NCBI GenBank assembly: GCA_030272585.1
Contig: BSYQ01000007.1
Location: 2,236,001-2,300,000, forward strand
DNA length: 64,000 nucleotides
Source: Bryopsis sp. KO-2023
Lineage: Eukaryota; Chlorophyta; Ulvophyceae; Bryopsidales; Bryopsidaceae
Reading direction: 5' to 3'
A model generated the notes under the pieces. The model did not search any database. It worked only from the letters and a program-made list of their open reading frames with translations, and had not been told where the DNA came from. The position numbers and the translations under genes are program-made. Shown in pieces: positions 11,855 through 24,275 of the stretch (position 1 is the first letter of the stretch; every line of letters starts with the position of its first letter).

Positions 11855-14800
11855 TATAGGGAGCGATCGCCTTGTTGCGGTACCGTATCCATGTGCTAGT
11901 CCCGGCATTCTGCTAGTTCTTTTTTTTCTTTTACATTTTTTTTTTTTCAAATTCGTCCCCTCCTTCCTCCTACTAGACTTTTTCCTGCAGCGGCAATGCG
12001 ATATGTCATATGATGGGGAGTTGCTCTTCCCGGAAAAAAAAGAAAAAGGCGGAGGAAAGAAAAGGGGAAAAAACATGCTGTAGTCATTATTGATATTCTT
12101 TTCGCAATTGCGGAATGCAGCTTTTTGTCGTTTTCTTCTTCGTTCATATCGCTATGCTGCTGTTGGAAGTAGGAGGGGGGGAAAAAAACTTTTTTTTTTA
12201 TAAAAACACTCACATGAGAGGAAATTGGCATGGAAAGAAAATCCAGAGCAATTTTTTGTTATTTTCTAACACTAAAATTGGGGAATGAGAAACCCAAAGG
12301 ACAAAAAAAAAAGAAAACAAAACAAAAAACAAAACAAAGAAAAAGGGTTTTAGGAGAAGGAAAAAAAAGGAATGCTATGGGACTGTTGGAGGGTACGGCT
12401 GCGATTTGGTTATTGTTTGCTCTATGTGAACAAGCATATTTTGTGTTTTTTTTTTCTTTTTTGGGATTTGAATTTGGGTAAGGGTTTGGGAGGGTTAGAA
12501 ACCAAATGGAGAAAACAAAAGATTTGCTGATGTTGAAAAGGATGCGATGGAATTTACGAAAAGAAATTGGAGAAAAAGACAAAAAAAAAGGAAAGAAGTT
12601 TTTTTTAAATTCGGATATCCAAGATTTTAGCTTCTCTATATTAAAAAAATACGGGAAAAAAAACAAAAACAAACAGCAAACAGAAAGAAAAAAAGATGGG
12701 AAGAAAAAAAAATATATACATGGGTTTTATGGGGAAATATATGCAAATATGTTTTACAGGTCCCTTTTTGCTCTGGAAGGGAAAACCTGTTTGATTGTTG
12801 CTACCTTCTATAGGAATGAAGGTGCATTTGAATGTGAGTGTGAAAAAGGAGGGATTACCGACCCAAAAAAAAAATATAAAAAAAATGAGAAGGAAAAGAA
12901 GCAGTTTGCTTGGAGACTCCATTTGCTTGTCCGTGGCTTTATCACGTGAGTGTGTGTGTGTTGGTATTGAAATCTAATTTGACTGGAGGTGCTGGTGGAT
13001 GAAAAAGAAGAAAAAGGGTAGAAGGATATCGTAGACAAAACACATGAAAGGAAATGCACTTGGGGGGAAAATTGTGGCTGGGGGGCAAGTCGGTGCACAA
13101 TCGGTCATCATCCGGTGTTTTTTTGTTTTCTTCTTTTTGATGGGATGGCCGGATTTTCTTGAATCTTTTTTTTTTCCCGTTCTTTTCCCCAGTTTTTTTA
13201 GGGAGGGTGGAGAAAAAAGAATTGTTTTGTTCTGCGGCAGTGGATATCTGCGTTTGGCCTTTGTTTTCGTGCTTCGGGTTTTTTCCCCCACTTTTTTTTT
13301 TTTGGGGGGGGGGGGGTTGGGACGGGAGGGAGGGAAAAAGAGGTGTGCAGGGTTTTTCTCATGCACCCCTCATTTGCATTTTTTATAATCCTCAGAGCTA
13401 ACTGTATGAGGTTTATCCACCCTACGTTTTTTTTCTGGGTTTTTTCAGTGCGTGACTGCTCGTTAGGGGGATTCAAAAAAAAAAAGATGAAAAGGAAAAA
13501 AAAAATATACATATCGAATGATATTGGTTCAAAAAAAAAATAGGAAGGGGGGGGATAAATATATGAACAAGGATACAAACCTGTAACCAGGTTACGGGAG
13601 ATTTAAAAAAAAAAGAAAAAGGATAAGAAAAAAAAAAGATAATTTTTAGTCCCCCCCCACAACAACAAAGGGTTTTCAAGGGTTCGTCGTACCGCATCCG
13701 TCTTTTTCAGTCATACGCTCTTTTTTTTTATCTTTTTTTTTTTTTTTAACTACGTTCGTAGACATCGAAGTACATGCAGCGGGGAAAATAGTGAGGATAG
13801 CTCACTATATTAGATGTTGGGGAATTTCATGATTTTGGGAAGGTGGGGAGAAAGGGAGTTGTGGTAAAAAGAAAAAGAGGAAAAAGAAACCGAAAGGTTG
13901 AATTTTCTTTTTGGGGTGGATTTTTTTTTTGGAGGGGGGGCCTCTTCTTCTCTGATTCTATGAGATGGTTCAATTTCTCCCATTCTCTTGCTCCTTTTTT
14001 TTATTTTCCTTTATTTTTCCTGAACTTTCGATATTCCCAAGGCAGAAAGTGAGGGAACCTATGATGTTGATTTTGGACGGAGGAATTTTTCTGGATCGGA
14101 GGTGGATAAAATTATCTCGCTGTGTCGGTGGTTTTCGTTTTTTTTTTGTGGGTTTTTTCGTCCCGGCATTTGATAGGAGAGTTTAAAAGAGGTTTTTCAA
14201 GAAGAGGGGATGAAAAGAAAACAAGTTCTAGCTACCTTTCGTATGGTGGTGGTGTTTTTTTTTTGTTTTTTTTGCCCATGTCGTCAATAAAAATGGAGAT
14301 AAAAGAGGGGAAATCCGATATTCCAAGTCCGGGCTGCACACATGGGAATTTGAAGAGAGGCCATCGGGAAATTTCTAAAAATATTGAAAAAGGTAAAGAG
14401 AAGACAAAAATATTCAAAAAAGAAATCTTTTTTTTTTTGTCTGCACCTGGGAGTTGAAAATTTCATTTAAAAAAACAAAGAAGAGAATGAAGTGATTTGG
14501 AGCGGCTTGGATTTCAACCTGTTGGGTATGGGATGAGGAAAGTGGAAATGGGTGAAAGAAGGTTTGAAAAAAAAAATTGAAAAAAAAAAAGAAAAAAAGA
14601 ACCCTCGAAAAATCTGCTTCGAATAAAAGCAACGGAAACTTGGAAAAATGGGTGGGAAGAAAGTTTATAACAAGAAAAAAAAGGGGGAGGGGAGGGGGGG
14701 GATTGTATGAAAAAATTTACACACTTGGAGGGAAGAGGAAAAAAGATTGATACAGTTGGCGCTGTTCGATTATGAGGTCGGTGTTCTTTTTTCTTTTTTT

Positions 14801-17465
14801 TCCTCCTCGAAAAAGTACTGCACGCAGATGGGAGGAAAAGGATAAGCAAGGAAGGTATGGCTGAAAAAAAAAAAAGAAAAAGGAATTTTTCTGAACAAAA
14901 AAATGAAAGAAAGAAAAAAATACTGTGAGAGGTTGGGGTTTTTTTTCCGCCTCTTTCATGTAATAAGTGCAGGCCAAATCTATTGGAGGAAACCATACAT
15001 GGGTGTTTTCGGGGGGATATTCTGACTTATAATAGACTTGGATGCGATATTTTTTTTTTTTGGCCATACTTCTGACTGATGAGACGGGACGGTTGGGAAA
15101 AAGAACAATAGAGGGACAAAAAAAAAGAATTTGGGGAGAAGGGAGTTTATCCGTTATTTGATAGCCCTTGACTGGGGGAGGAAAAAAAAAAGAATATATG
15201 AAATTTGAAATATAGATCATAGGAAGGGTTTTTCAAACACAAAAAAGTGATAGACTACAGTTTTGTTCGTTTTCGTTTCATTATATCTTTGTCGGACGCT
15301 TCTTTAATTTTTTGTCTTTCGAATCGGGTTTTTTTGAAGGCTCCATGTTTTTTGGGTTGCCTTTTTTTTTGAAATAAAACCTTTCGAAGCAAAAATGAGA
15401 AAAAAGTGATATGCACCATTTTTCTTTTTTTGAAAAAAGAGGAGAGAAAGGCAAGAGTGGAAGAATGAGGAAAATTTATTGGTGTGATTGTACTGTTTTT
15501 TTTGTTTTTTTTGGCCAGTTTTTTTTTTTTTGGCCGGTTTGTTTGAAGATGGAGTTCGTGAGTGAGCAGAGATATATTCAGTTTGAGAAGAAAAAAAAAA
15601 TCAAAAAAGAGATAAATAGGAGGGAAAAAAAATCAATCGAGATCTTGGGGTGAGAAAACGATGTATACATTCTTCAAGGAAAAAGTATCACAAAAAAGCT
15701 GAAAAAACAAAAAAAAACAACAGATGAAAATTATAGGTGACCCGTCGGGGGGTTGAACAAAAAAAGACGAGAAAGTAGAGAGGTTGGTGGAGGAAAGAGA
15801 GATTAATTTTCTCGGACTAAAGCAAAAAAAAAAAAAAGAAGTGTGTACTTTTTCTGCTGTGTTTTTGTAGAAACAGATTCTCTTTGTGTACAATTGTGAT
15901 AAAGTGTTTGATGAGGAAGAAAAAAAAATACAAAAACTACAAAAAAAATGGAAGAAAGATGGAGAAGGGAATATGGAAGGGTGAAAAGGATATATTTTTG
16001 GACCAAGTACAAGAGAAAAAGAAAGAAAGTATGCTGTGACTAAAGGTGATGAAGATTGGGGAGACTTATTGATTGTTTTTGTGAGGAAAGAAAAGAGGAA
16101 GAGAGGAGGGGGGCTGATTTGATTTCGTCGATCCTCATTGGTTTTGGGTTTCCTACACCTTTTGAGAAAATCGGTACAAAAAAAGAAGAATAGAAGAGCA
16201 AAGGAAAGGAAAATAGAGTTCCGAGATGGAAAACCGGTGGTGGTCGGATGGAAAAGAAATCTGTCAGACTTTCAGTTTGTGTGGAAGCCGTCAGGTGCAT
16301 ATTTCCCGACATGGGATGTCTCGAACCAAACCGAAAAATCGGGTGGTTTTGTCTTTGCGGTCAAAGGTGATGGGAGGTATCGACGAGCGATTTGGCCCTT
16401 CTCGTCAAAAAAAAATCAGGTTTTTCGAAAAAAAAAAAAAAGAAAGAAAATAGTGACTTTGTTTGATATGGCTCGATGGCCAGTCTCCCGTTAAGACTTT
16501 CAAGTGGGATCTTTTTGAAATATTTTCAGCAAAATGTCTTCGAAGGGAGATTGGAAAAAAAATGGAAAAAAAAATTCAAAAAAAAGAGAGAAGAGAGAGA
16601 GAGATAAAAAAAAGTGAACATTCTGTCTTTTTTTTTTTTGGTTGGTTTTTTAAAAGGCCTTTTTTGTCTTCCTTCAGAATGGCTTTTTTTTTGTCCTGCT
16701 ATGTGATTTGCCGTGCGTGGCTCAGGCTGTTTTATTTTATTTTTTTAACTTTCGTCTTTTATGGACGAATGAACAGGATGAAATGGATTCGATATTCAAT
16801 TTGGGATGCTTTACCTTTCACATGAGACCAGAATGGTGGAAAAAAAAAAGAAATTGGTCTGCATTGTACAGAAGGAAAGCGTTTTTCTTTTTTCTTGTTT
16901 GTTTTTTTCAAACCTTGATTCTGCAAAGGATGAACTGGACATCGGGTGGCTTTTCTGTTTACGGAACGATATGACTTCATGGAGCATATGGTTTTTTGAA
17001 TTGGATATCGTCACTTTTGGGAGGATGGATAATCCGGCAGAAAGTTTGGGTCTCTTCTTTTTTGCAGTTGAGATTCTTGTATCATCGAATCTGTTGTAAC
17101 GAATGCTATTGTGGTGATTGTTGGTTTCTGTTTCTCGGGTCAAAGTGTCTGTATGCTGGCACTCCAATTTCCTACTCGCTGCCCTGGGGAGGTTAAACAA
17201 CAAAATATTCTTATTCTCAGCATAAAGTTTGTTGTAGAATTCTACCCTGTATTTTCTACACTCAAGATTGAATAACGAATTCCCAAACTTAAAACAACAA
17301 AATATTCTTCTTCTCAGGATTGAACAAGGAATTCCCCAGCTTAAAACTGCGGACAGTAGTCATAGTCATCCGTGTTTGGTACAGTGCGCTTGAAAACAGA
17401 CCTGGACGGAAGTTGGTACTCCTCCCAATTATTTAAGCTGGCTATCTGATGGTACTACTTACCTG
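11855..17465. other. Homopolymer-rich gene desert (5.6 kb)
   Basis: I find no recognisable coding exon on either strand. The DNA alternates runs of A, T, G and occasionally C, often 8-15 long. The open frames translate to Lys/Phe/Gly-rich low-complexity peptides. Near the right end, at 17197-17337, is a short imperfect tandem repeat described separately. The last few hundred bases presumably hold the promoter of the first DUF946 gene. Confidence 0.55.
17197..17337. repeat. Imperfect ~95-bp tandem duplication
   Basis: The segment AAACAACAAAATATTCTT followed by CTTCTCAG-like sequence occurs at about 17197 and again at about 17292. In both copies it is followed by ATTGAA, GAATTCCC and CTTAAAAC elements in the same order. 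Spacing is about 95 bases. The repeat lies just upstream of the first DUF946 gene. Confidence 0.7.
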
Positions 17466-18713
17466 ATGGATCCTATCCCGCTGGTGAGGAAATTCGCGCC
17501 CATACTGTTTTTCCACCCCGACGAGAAATACTTCTCCACAAGCGTTGACGAGTTTCTCCAGAAAGCCGAACTCCGTCTGCTAAACAGAGAGTTGAAATCG
17601 AAAGGGCCCAAACTCAAACATGACGTCGCAGTCCCAGCAGGAGAAGCGTCCGCGGAGAAGATCGTCGATTTGAATGGCAAGCACCCCACCCGCCGCCTCC
17701 AACTCCACATCGATGGCGTCGACAGATACGGTGCTGCACCAGACAGGCTGGACGGTGTGCCCATTTACGCCGTGGTGAAGGAGATTGCAAGTGCAGAGGA
17801 GGGAAAACGGGAAGCCATCGAGATCAATTACATTTTCTTTTTCGCTTTCAACGGGCCGTACAATGTGCTTGGGGTGGAGGTGGGAGCCCACGTGGCCGAC
17901 TGGGAGCATCTGACGGTCAGACTGTTTCCGGATGGAAAAATGCAAGGGGTGTATTATAATTCCCACAGGAACATTGACGGTGATTGGCTGCCTGCGAAGG
18001 AAGTTCCTATGAAGGATGGCAGACCGATGGTGTTTTTAGCAAAACATGGCCATGGATGTTATCCTCGACCTGGGAAACAGGTGAGAAAGCTGCTGCTTAA
18101 GATACTTCAATAAAAAGACGACAAAAAAATTAAAACAGGAAAAAAAGGAAAATTCGGGGATTTTTTTTTTTCTGGGAAAGAGCTGCAAGTTTAAGAATTG
18201 TGAATTGTGAGTTGTCCAACTGACGAGATGACAATGGCCAACCCTTATCCTATTTTTGGAAACTTCAAACAGAACGTATCTCTCCTACTGCAACACTCGA
18301 TTCTCACTTCTAAAAATAGAAACTTTGTCGTGGATGTGCCTTTCGTTTTTGGCTTCTGCCAGCTGCGACTTTTCGGATTTGCAAACGACGTCTGCAGCGG
18401 AGATGGACCTGTGTGGCGACCCAAGAAGATTATATTGCTCAAAACTGAAAAAACGGAGCCCCACGCTTCCAGGGGCTGCTGTCTGCCATGCAGCGAGACC
18501 GGTGTTCAGGGCATTACCACCAGAGGCATCGATCCTTGCCTGGATATAGATAATGAGATCGAGGTCCACGAAAACAGCGAGGATTGGGATAAGTTTCAGG
18601 GGTACTGGGGAACGGTGGTGAACCCCACACAGCAGGGGTGGTTCAATCGTGCTGAAAATCCCACATCCAGGGGCTGGGTGAAAAGACTTTTCCTGCCTAT
18701 GTTAGCTTGTTGA
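17466..18713 (+). CDS. DUF946/Vps62-like protein, copy 1 (321 aa, 2 exons)
   Basis: Exons are 17466-18080 and 18363-18713, joined in phase 0. Proteins of this family (DUF946, also annotated as vacuolar sorting 62-like) occur in plants, fungi and oomycetes and have no firmly established biochemistry. Visible family blocks: RKFAPILFFHPDEKYF, EINYIFFFAFNGPYN, VADWEHLTVRLFPDG, YYNSHRN, VFLAKHGHGCYPRPG, then across the intron FGFANDVCSGDGPVWRP, and the C-terminal FQGYWGTVV with SRGWVKRLF. There is no signal peptide or membrane segment. The start is the first ATG before the conserved region. An almost collinear paralogue follows 0.9 kb downstream with the intron at the same place, so the pair arose by tandem duplication. 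Confidence 0.85.
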
Positions 18714-19585
18714 TGCAGTGTGCAAGAATGGCACAAAGAGTGGTTTACCTGGTTTTCCATAAGACACCGACAATTTGACTCCTCATGGGGTTGGCCTCGT
18801 GATGCATGTTGGGTGGGATGGCTAGTCTACATGGCTAGACTATATATATATATAGTCATGGGACGATTTGTATGTTGCTGGTCTGTTTTAGTATTGTATG
18901 GAAGTTGATGTTGTACTTTCAGGATGCCATGCTAAAAACACAAACGCCTCTCAAAATTTTCAACATTGCAGCCATTCTGTGGGGGTATCGAAGGAAACCC
19001 TCAGCGGAAAGATGTACCAGTTGAAACGCTGAGTGCACCAGACATGCAGTTGCAATATGTGCACTGGGGTGAAGCCACACAACAAGACATCCCCCTGAAA
19101 TAAGATCACAATGTCCAAAGAAACAAACTCTTCTGCAGAAACAATCAATTAATCGTAATTATTGATTGATTGATTGATTATCAATGAGTTGTGTGTGTAA
19201 GAGGTGGTTTCTGGCATCGTTATTTCGAGAAATATCGTACATTGATTTCATTTTGGATCATCATTACACAGCGAGTTGCCTCCCTGACGCCTCTGTGGCA
19301 CGCCGCGCTCTTTTCCACCTCTTCTTTGGGGTGGCTCCGAATCGCTGTATTCCACGCTCCTGTGCTCACAGTAAAGCGCTTTCAACACAGTGGGTATGGG
19401 AGGAGAATACCCCACGTGTGCTGCTGAGGGCCGAATAAAAATGCATTGGTGACGAACAGACCGCGCGGAAAAAGTTGGCCCACTTCTTCCAAACCTCGAT
19501 CCTAGCTTCTCTGGACAGGTCCCGTTGGCTATGTGTTTTATCAGAAACCTGTTGTGTCTCTTTTGTCTTTCAAGGGGCCACGAGC

Positions 19586-20788
19586 ATGACTGTCTCGAAG
19601 GATCTTGATAAGTCGGTGTACCTTGCGCGTTACGCACCCATCCTGGCGTTCCACCCCCGCGAACGATACTACCCGCTCAGCGTCCCAGCATTCGTCGCGA
19701 AAGCAGAGTTGAGACTGCTGAACAGAGAGCTGAGATCGAAGTCCCCAAAACTGACGCACGATGTATTGTATCCACCCGGAGCAGCCACGATTGAGCATAT
19801 CGTGAATGCATCTCGTGTTCACCCAATTAGAAAACTCCAACTACAAGCCAGCAAGGAGAACAGGGCCGGCGTGGAACCCAGCAAGCTCGACGAAACCCCG
19901 CTCTATGCAGTGGTGAAAGACATCGCCGACAAGCATGGAAACACGCAGGCCATCGAGATCAACTATTTTTTCTTCTGTGCCTTCAACTCTCCGTACTACA
20001 TTGTAGGAAAGGGGTTCGGAGGTCATGTTGGAGATTTTGAACACGTGACTGTGAGGCTCTGCCCCGACGGACGGCTGCAGGGCGTGTACTACAATGCCCA
20101 CAGGAACATTGATGGAAATTGGGTGCCAGCAAAGAAAGTCAGACTGCTGGAGGGGAGACCTCTTGTATATGTTGCACGAGATCACCATGGATGCTACCCC
20201 AGCCCAGGGATCAAGGTGAAAACCAGTCCAGTTTTCCTGACTGAACTTCCACATAGTTTCAGTTGAACTCCCTTTCTGTTTGCTCCTACTCTTGGTGACT
20301 AGATGAGTCATGCACACGGCTGAGGCATTCGATTGGACAGATCTATCACCTCCCTTCCAAGGATATTTGATTTTGATATTGCCTTTTTTGTTTCTGTTTG
20401 GAACCAGCTCAGAATCTTTGGGCTGGCCAATGATTTCTGCAGCGGCGCTGGTCCAAAATGGCGCCCCAGAAAAATTATAAGGCTGGAGCCCCACAAAGAG
20501 GGTGCCTGTCCATCGAGAGGGAGTATGCTTTCCAAACCCAGGCAACAAGAGGATGAAACACCCAAAAATATGAACAGAGGCAATTTGTTGATTGAGATGG
20601 ACCGAGAGGGGGCGGGGGTGCAGATCCGCAATGATGAAGATGGGTGGGGAAAGTATCAAGGATACTGGGGGACGATTGCCAACGCAACTGCGCAAGATTG
20701 GTATAAGAATGCCGAGCATCCGGTTTCGAGGGGATGGTTCAAGAGATTATTCTGCCCCTGCTTGTCTGCCCCTTTCTCCATCGCCTAG
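19586..20788 (+). CDS. DUF946/Vps62-like protein, copy 2 (336 aa, 2 exons)
   Basis: Exons are 19586-20215 and 20408-20788, phase 0. This is the tandem paralogue of the gene at 17466-18713. It shares YAPILAFHPRERYYPLSVP, AELRLLNRELRSK, AIEINYFFFCAFNSPYY, GDFEHVTVRLCPDG, YYNAHRNIDGNW, HHGCYPSPG and FGLANDFCSGAGPKWRP. The C-terminal half differs more: a Pro/Lys/Arg-rich insert precedes YQGYWGTIANATAQ and SRGWFKRLFCPCL. Both copies end in a hydrophobic/cysteine tail. An acceptor at 19573, just ahead of the ATG, suggests a spliced 5' leader. The family assignment is firm; the molecular role is unknown. Confidence 0.85.
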
Positions 20789-21853
20789 GATGCAACCTTT
20801 GAAAATAATTTTTGGTGTCTTTCGTTGAAAATTGTGCAGGGGACAATGATAAAATGGGTCGATGGGACATAGGGGATTTTTTTGTTCTTTATTTTTTGGA
20901 TATACTTCCACACCAATTGGGAGACAATCAAAGGCAATTTCTGTGCATACTTTGTTTTTATTGTTAGTGGGATTTTTTTTTTTTTTTTTTTTTTGGGGGG
21001 GGGGGAGTTCAGGAACAAATAATAAAATTTTGGCGTGGATGATGGCTGAGTTTGTAATTGCAAAGTTTTTGAATCTCGAAAATAAATAAAGAATTCAAAT
21101 ACTGGGATGGCATACAAAAATTGAAAACAATCTGAAGAAAAAAGCTCCAGATTCTCTGCAAAGGCATTGGGTTTAATGTACTAGTTGGGGAGTCACCTAA
21201 ATTATTCCCTTCCCAACCGAAAGCTCTGTAAAAGGCTTGTTTGCAAGGGTCAAATAACATTAAAAAAAATTATATAAAAATTTCATGCAAAAACAAGCGC
21301 AATGATAAACAAATATGGTGTCATTCACGATTAGCATTAGTCAACTGGTTAAAAGAAGCCAGCTCTGCAACTGTAAACATCAGTTCAGCCAGAGGGACCG
21401 GTCCATTCGCACACAGGCACAAGCAGGGTTTGGGATGTGACAGCAATAATAAGATGGGACCAGAATTTTTGAAAAAAAAAAAAAAAAGGGGGGACAAAAC
21501 AGAAAAAAAAAATCAAAACTGCTGAAAGAAGCACATCCCGCCACCTGCTCCACCACTCCCTGCACAGAAAAAATGCATCCGCCTAACCTGATTCCTAACC
21601 TAGCCCTGTTTTGTTCAAAAGTGTATTTGCTTTCATGCTTTCACACACGGTCCTAATTACCAACCCTGCCCCCCACCCCCACCCCCCAAATTCTTTTAGT
21701 CTTTTGTTCTACCGTCGTACATGCGCTAAGCCAACGCTGGAGAATTCTGCGTTTTTAGATTAGATAGAGAACATGCAATTAATGACTGACGATTTGATAA
21801 GCAGGTCAAACATTTTCCTTCCTTTCCCGTTCGAATTTTTGTCGTCTGTTTAC
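20789..21853. other. Intergenic region between convergent genes
   Basis: I see no gene. It contains a T18/G9 compound homopolymer around 20977-21005 and an A15/G run near 21474. It must include the 3' flanks of the DUF946 copy 2 gene (plus) and of the beta-propeller gene (minus). Confidence 0.5.
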
Positions 21854-23668
21854 CTATGATGCTTGCCACTCATTGGTCCAGGTAGAAAACCCATCCTCCG
21901 TTTCCCACAAACTCCAGCTCGTCCCCTCCTGGTCGACAATCCACAACTGGAGCTTTCCATCGGGCAAAGTTGCAGCGCTGATGTGAATGGATGGCTCCCC
22001 AGGCGATTGCAGCATAAACCACTCCGAATAGGGCGCCCCATTGTCGAGAGACTCCTCCCCGCTCGCCCATATGTCCCCATTCAGATCAACCCCCCAAAGA
22101 TACATGTGGCCTGTGGAGAGCGGTGCAGCCACGAATTGAAAAATCTCAGGCACCCCTTCGACCTGGTCCCAGTCTGACCAAGGCCTGTCAGTCTCACTCA
22201 CAGGCAATCGCTTACTCATCAACATTCTGCCACTGGCATCCAGCGCCCACATCCTCTGTTTGTTCGATACGTGCGGCGAAACGACCAAAGTAGTGATTAT
22301 CTCATTCATTGTGTCCACCGTTCTCCAGTCAGACCATGACATTTCGGGTTTCTTGTCCCTGCCTCGCACCCTGCCATCCAAACTGATTGCCCAGTTCTCC
22401 AGTAACCCATCGTCTGAATGGGAAGCAATGAATTCAGCCACCTCCTCGCCCAACGACGAGATTTTCGTCCACTCCGTCCATTTCGGATTGCCCTTTTTCT
22501 GCATTTTTCCAGTCATAGCTTTCGTCCAAACTTGCCCGACGTCGTTTATCGCCCAAACTTGCAACTCTTTTTCCCCCACGGGTGCTGCCACCACCCCCAC
22601 CAAGACATCTGATATAGATTTGTCCATCTTCCAGCGGCTCCATTCGGCTTTCCCTGATTTTCTCTGTGAAGTCCACAACTTGCCTTCGATGTCGATGGTC
22701 CATACTTGAACATGGCCACTGTCGGTGGCGGCTGATGTGAATCTCACAAAAAGACGCTCTTCCTCAGCTCCCTGCGAAAAAACACCACCCTCTTGCCGTC
22801 AGTGCAAATTATTTTTTTCCCAGTACAACAAAAAAAATATTAAAAAATATTTTTGTACTTTTTTGCTCATACGACATGACGTTCAGAAGATTTATCGCCC
22901 AGTCATGTGTTAGAGTTCGGCTGCCACCACCATCACTAAAACATATGGCTCGAAAGACCCCGTGTTTTGAAAGGGTGTTGCTATCGAAAGAATGTCTTCA
23001 GTTGCGTATTATCCATTTCAATTTTTAATTTTCAGTTTTTACGGGAGTTCATGGTAGAGGTGTGGAGATTTCAGAGTCTGCCAAAACCTGACTTCAGTTT
23101 TGCAGTCTGTAAAAAACCATCGAAACATTTTCACACACATTCGAAACTACCACAAATTTGAAGCAGTGGTTCAAAACATGCTCAAAAGAGACAATTTCAT
23201 CTCTGGATTCCTTTTTGTTCTTCTAGAAACAGGGTTCAAACACATCATGTCTGGAAATTGTAGTAGACGCTGATCACATCGCACCTGTTGTTGCAGCACC
23301 CTTCTGGCTCCATGCTGGAAGCCTGACCTCTGCAGAACGCACCGATTTCACACCGCCCGCGGCTCAAAATCCAATTCAAATTTCACGCAACCGAGTACTG
23401 CCTCCGCAACACCGTTACACCCCCCTGGCGAAAACTTGTAACGCAATGCGAGCGGATGATCGGACAGCACGGACTCCGGGCAGGCAATAAATTGACTTAC
23501 CGAGCGAAGGCTAGCAGTGGCGCCAGATATGGACGATACGCTCGGCAGCAACAGGACTAAAACCGCAGCAGTCAGTGATCGGATCGAATTGGATCGGCGG
23601 ATGATCCTGGATTGCGGCGCGTGGAATTTCATATTCTGGACAGCATGAAGCAATAAGTTTCGCAGCAC
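21854..23668 (-). CDS. Secreted lectin-like beta-propeller (DUF346/PLL-like repeats), 2 exons, ~361 aa
   Basis: Exon 1 is 23668-23501 (an inner ATG at 23632 is an alternative start) and exon 2 is 22771-21854. They join in phase 0 with a strong donor, GTAAGT. The N-terminus has basic residues, then a hydrophobic core (LTAAVLVLLLPSVSSISG) ending near ATA, a convincing signal peptide. Exon 2 encodes about six repeats of ~50 residues with the pattern hxVWxhDxxGxhW, for example VQVWTIDIEGKLW, LQVWAINDVGQVW, MYLWGVDLNGDIW and LQLWIVDQEGTSW, each followed by a SxW or TxW motif. The pattern resembles DUF346 and the bacterial/fungal PLL-type carbohydrate-binding propellers. A sugar-binding role outside the cell or in the endomembrane system is an inference. 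Confidence 0.75.
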
Positions 23669-24275
23669 TCGGCCTGGTTGCGACCAAAAATGAGGAGGGT
23701 TTTCGCGGAGAATCAGAGACCCGCACGCTCGATATCAAAGGAATTCGTCATCGGTAAGATGGTCATACTTCCGTACAGCCCCCTCTGGGAAAGCAACAGA
23801 GCATCGTGTGTGTTGGATTGGGGGTGCTTCTGAAAAGTTGTGCCTGTGGTGCCCCCGACGGCTTTCAGAATTTCCATATCATCGTGATGAGATGCACATT
23901 CATATTGATATTGGAGAGTGAGGCCTTTTGCATGCATGTTTCCATGGTTAAGCAGTTTCTTTTCTTTTCTTTTTGTTCATTTTGGAGTAAAGGCACATGG
24001 GATGCGCTGATTCAAGAGCGGAAATGGCAAGTCCATTTTTGTTGGAACCACAAAAATGGGTGGATCGTGCAAATTCGTCAGGATCAAGGGAGGGTTTTTG
24101 TATTGTCCCTGAACGAGTTTTGAGAAAGCTAAATTCAACACGAGGCAAAAAGAAAAAAATCCGGGCTGCATCCCACAGACATGAAATCGAGTTTCTCCAC
24201 ACAACCATTGATCCAAACAACAGTGACTGACATGCAGATCCACAGAGAGAGAGTCAAAATCACACATAAGCCCTG

